Shown: positions 4,068 through 5,339 of the stretch, piece by piece | Layout: every line of letters starts with the position of its first letter | Position numbering within the stretch: position 1 is the first letter of the stretch | Source: Cyanobacteria bacterium UBA5018 | GTDB lineage: Bacteria; Cyanobacteriota; Cyanobacteriia; PCC-6307; Cyanobiaceae | Direction: 5' to 3' | DNA length: 5,339 nt | NCBI GenBank assembly: GCA_002396505.1 | Contig: DGYA01000097.1 | Location: 1 to 5,339 of the forward strand | Notes under the pieces: generated by a model | The model's database searches: none | Told to the model about the DNA's origin: nothing | Seen by the model: only the letters and a program-made list of their open reading frames with translations | Program-made: the position numbers and the translations under genes

Positions 4068-5339
4068 TCAGCCCTGCACAAAACTGCCGTGCAGGCCGTA
4101 GGGGATGGCCAGCGGCAGTTCCACCACCGCCAGCTCTGCCATGGAGGCGGCGTCGAGAATCACCAGGTCGCTGGCGCCGCGGGCGCCATTCCAGATCAAG
4201 GTGAGCACCCAGCCTTCGTCTTCCGCCGGTTCAAGGCCGCCGGCCGGGGCTGGCCTGGGCACCATCACCGGCTCGCTCACGAAGCCGCGGGGCGCTGCAC
4301 TCCACACCAACCGTTCACCGCTGATCAAATCCAACTTCTTGATCGCCTGCAGCGGATCGTTGCCCGTTTCCCGCTCCGCCACCGCCATCCAGCTGTAGCG
4401 GCAGCTGAGACCCTGGCGGCGCGGATTCACCATGGCGAACTCGCAGCAGCGCTCACTCAGCCGCTCGGTTTTCACCGAATTGGTGCTGAGGTCGATGCTG
4501 CAACGCTCCAACAGTCCTTCAGGGATAAGGTCGAAATCGATCGTGCGGAAGTCGGTGTCGGGACCAATCGAGGGGAACTCGGCGTAGTAGATGCTCTCGA
4601 TCACCAGGGAACCGCTGGGCTGGGCGGCTGAACTGCTGCCTGCTGGGCTCTCGCCCGTTTCCCAGGCATTGAGGTGGTGAAACACAAAACCCTCGGGGGC
4701 CGGCACGATCCGCGGCGGCTGACCCGCATAGGCGCCCGAATCGCGGGGGATCAGCCAGAACTGGGCCTGGCGGCCAGGCTTGGAGGCCAGGCACTGGGCC
4801 GCTCCCTTCTGGCCCAGCAGGTAGGGCAGGGGGTTGAAGGCGATGGCGTTCTGCAGGAACACCGCCCAGTTGGGGGTGATTGCAAAGTCATGCAGGAAGG
4901 CGAAGCCGTTGAAACTGTCGCTGCGCTCGCTGAGCAGAGTGCCGGCCGGCTCGCCCGCCGGGCCCTCGCCGCTGGCGAACTCCAGCAGCCGGATCGTGCT
5001 GCGCGGCCCCGTCTTGACGCCAAAGGTGACCATCCTTTCGCCGCCGTGATGACCGGGATCAAAGCGGGGGTGGGCGCTGAAGGCCTCGCCGGGCTTGAGC
5101 ACCCCGTCCAGCAGGCTCAGCCCCCGGGTTTCGAGGCTGTCGGGGTCGAGGGCGTGGGGGGAACTGGCCTCCCAGAGGGCCAGCAACTGGTCGCCGAGGC
5201 GCACCACATGGGTGTTGGCGATGTTCTTGAGGCGCAGATCGAAAGCGTTAGCCACGGCGCCCCCGGGCTTCTGGGTGCCGAACACGCCCCGGTAAAGCAC
5301 GCGATCGGCCTCCTCCTCCGCCAGCCAGCCCTCGGTGCG
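4068..5339 (-). CDS. Carotenoid oxygenase (RPE65 / carotenoid cleavage dioxygenase family), N-terminus beyond window
   Basis: These Fe(II) enzymes add O2 across a double bond of carotenoids or apocarotenoids to give aldehydes such as retinal. The frame stays open to the right edge, so the GTG at 5300 is not the start: codons before it read RTEGWLAEEEADR, normal family sequence. Of about 490 expected residues, 423 are present. Counting from the window edge, the four iron-binding histidines are visible: His90 (SAHPRFDP), His150 (FLHDFAITPNW), His221 or 222 (VFHHLNAWE) and His417 (YGLHGSFV). Other family segments are KNIANTHVV, LWEASSPHALDPDSLETRG and FNPLPYLLGQKGA. All point to the cyanobacterial apocarotenoid-oxygenase (ACO) branch; the exact substrate and cleavage site (15,15' or other) cannot be read from sequence. 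It is convergent with vapC and shows no lesion, so it is probably an active host gene bordering the accessory stretch. Confidence 0.9.
   Translation of the reverse strand, partial: RTEGWLAEEEADRVLYRGVFGTQKPGGAVANAFDLRLKNIANTHVVRLGDQLLALWEASSPHALDPDSLETRGLSLLDGVLKPGEAFSAHPRFDPGHHGGERMVTFGVKTGPRSTIRLLEFASGEGPAGEPAGTLLSERSDSFNGFAFLHDFAITPNWAVFLQNAIAFNPLPYLLGQKGAAQCLASKPGRQAQFWLIPRDSGAYAGQPPRIVPAPEGFVFHHLNAWETGESPAGSSSAAQPSGSLVIESIYYAEFPSIGPDTDFRTIDFDLIPEGLLERCSIDLSTNSVKTERLSERCCEFAMVNPRRQGLSCRYSWMAVAERETGNDPLQAIKKLDLISGERLVWSAAPRGFVSEPVMVPRPAPAGGLEPAEDEGWVLTLIWNGARGASDLVILDAASMAELAVVELPLAIPYGLHGSFVQG

Noticed and set aside
4089..4631. 180-codon plus-strand frame
   Set aside because: It lies entirely antisense to the well-supported carotenoid oxygenase gene, with His/Gln-rich shadow composition.
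1..5339. tRNA, rRNA, CRISPR array, complete insertion sequence
   Set aside because: I looked for cloverleaf ends, spaced direct repeats and transposase motifs with terminal inverted repeats on both strands and saw none; the tandem repeats lack spacers.

Overview
The window looks like an accessory stretch of a GC-rich unicellular cyanobacterium of the Synechococcus/Cyanobium type. The evidence is a carotenoid oxygenase with the family's four iron-binding histidines, a Uma2 (DUF820) nuclease, a YdcF protein, a vapBC-like module, one HIP1 octamer (GCGATCGC) and a sequence matching the cyanobacterial LexA consensus. Genus level is inference; there is no rRNA or other marker gene.

Layout, left to right. 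Positions 21-587 (minus) hold the N-terminal half of a Fic/DUF4172 AMPylase-type protein that stops before its catalytic motif. Just upstream of its start is a near-perfect 29-bp palindrome with a third half-site, a likely operator. Positions 623-1289 contain no intact gene. They hold a short fragment of a CapD/FlaA1-type nucleotide-sugar dehydratase (about 960-1028) and an 8-bp tandem repeat. A Uma2 gene runs leftward at 1290-1931. About 100 bp before its start is an 18-bp palindrome matching the cyanobacterial LexA box, followed by three 14-bp tandem repeats. Positions 2124-2433 hold a decayed C-terminal part of a WcaJ-type sugar transferase with at least three frame changes, a nonsense codon and a 12-bp internal duplication.

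From 2450 the right half is mostly intact: a membrane-anchored YdcF/DUF218 protein (2450-3187), a fragment of a second Uma2 gene touching its stop codon (3186-3270, minus), a vapB-vapC pair with a 4-bp overlap (3396-3985), and on the minus strand most of a carotenoid oxygenase (4068 to the right edge, where its N-terminus is cut off).

Reading: the plus-strand dehydratase and sugar-transferase remnants suggest that an extracellular polysaccharide locus once stood here and has decayed. YdcF, a family linked to envelope polysaccharides, may be its last intact neighbour. Small mobile or selfish genes (Uma2, vapBC, Fic) now occupy the site. I see no complete new multigene system. The most unusual points are the two candidate operators (LexA-type upstream of Uma2, and the palindrome upstream of fic) and the gene remnants, which an ORF caller would miss.
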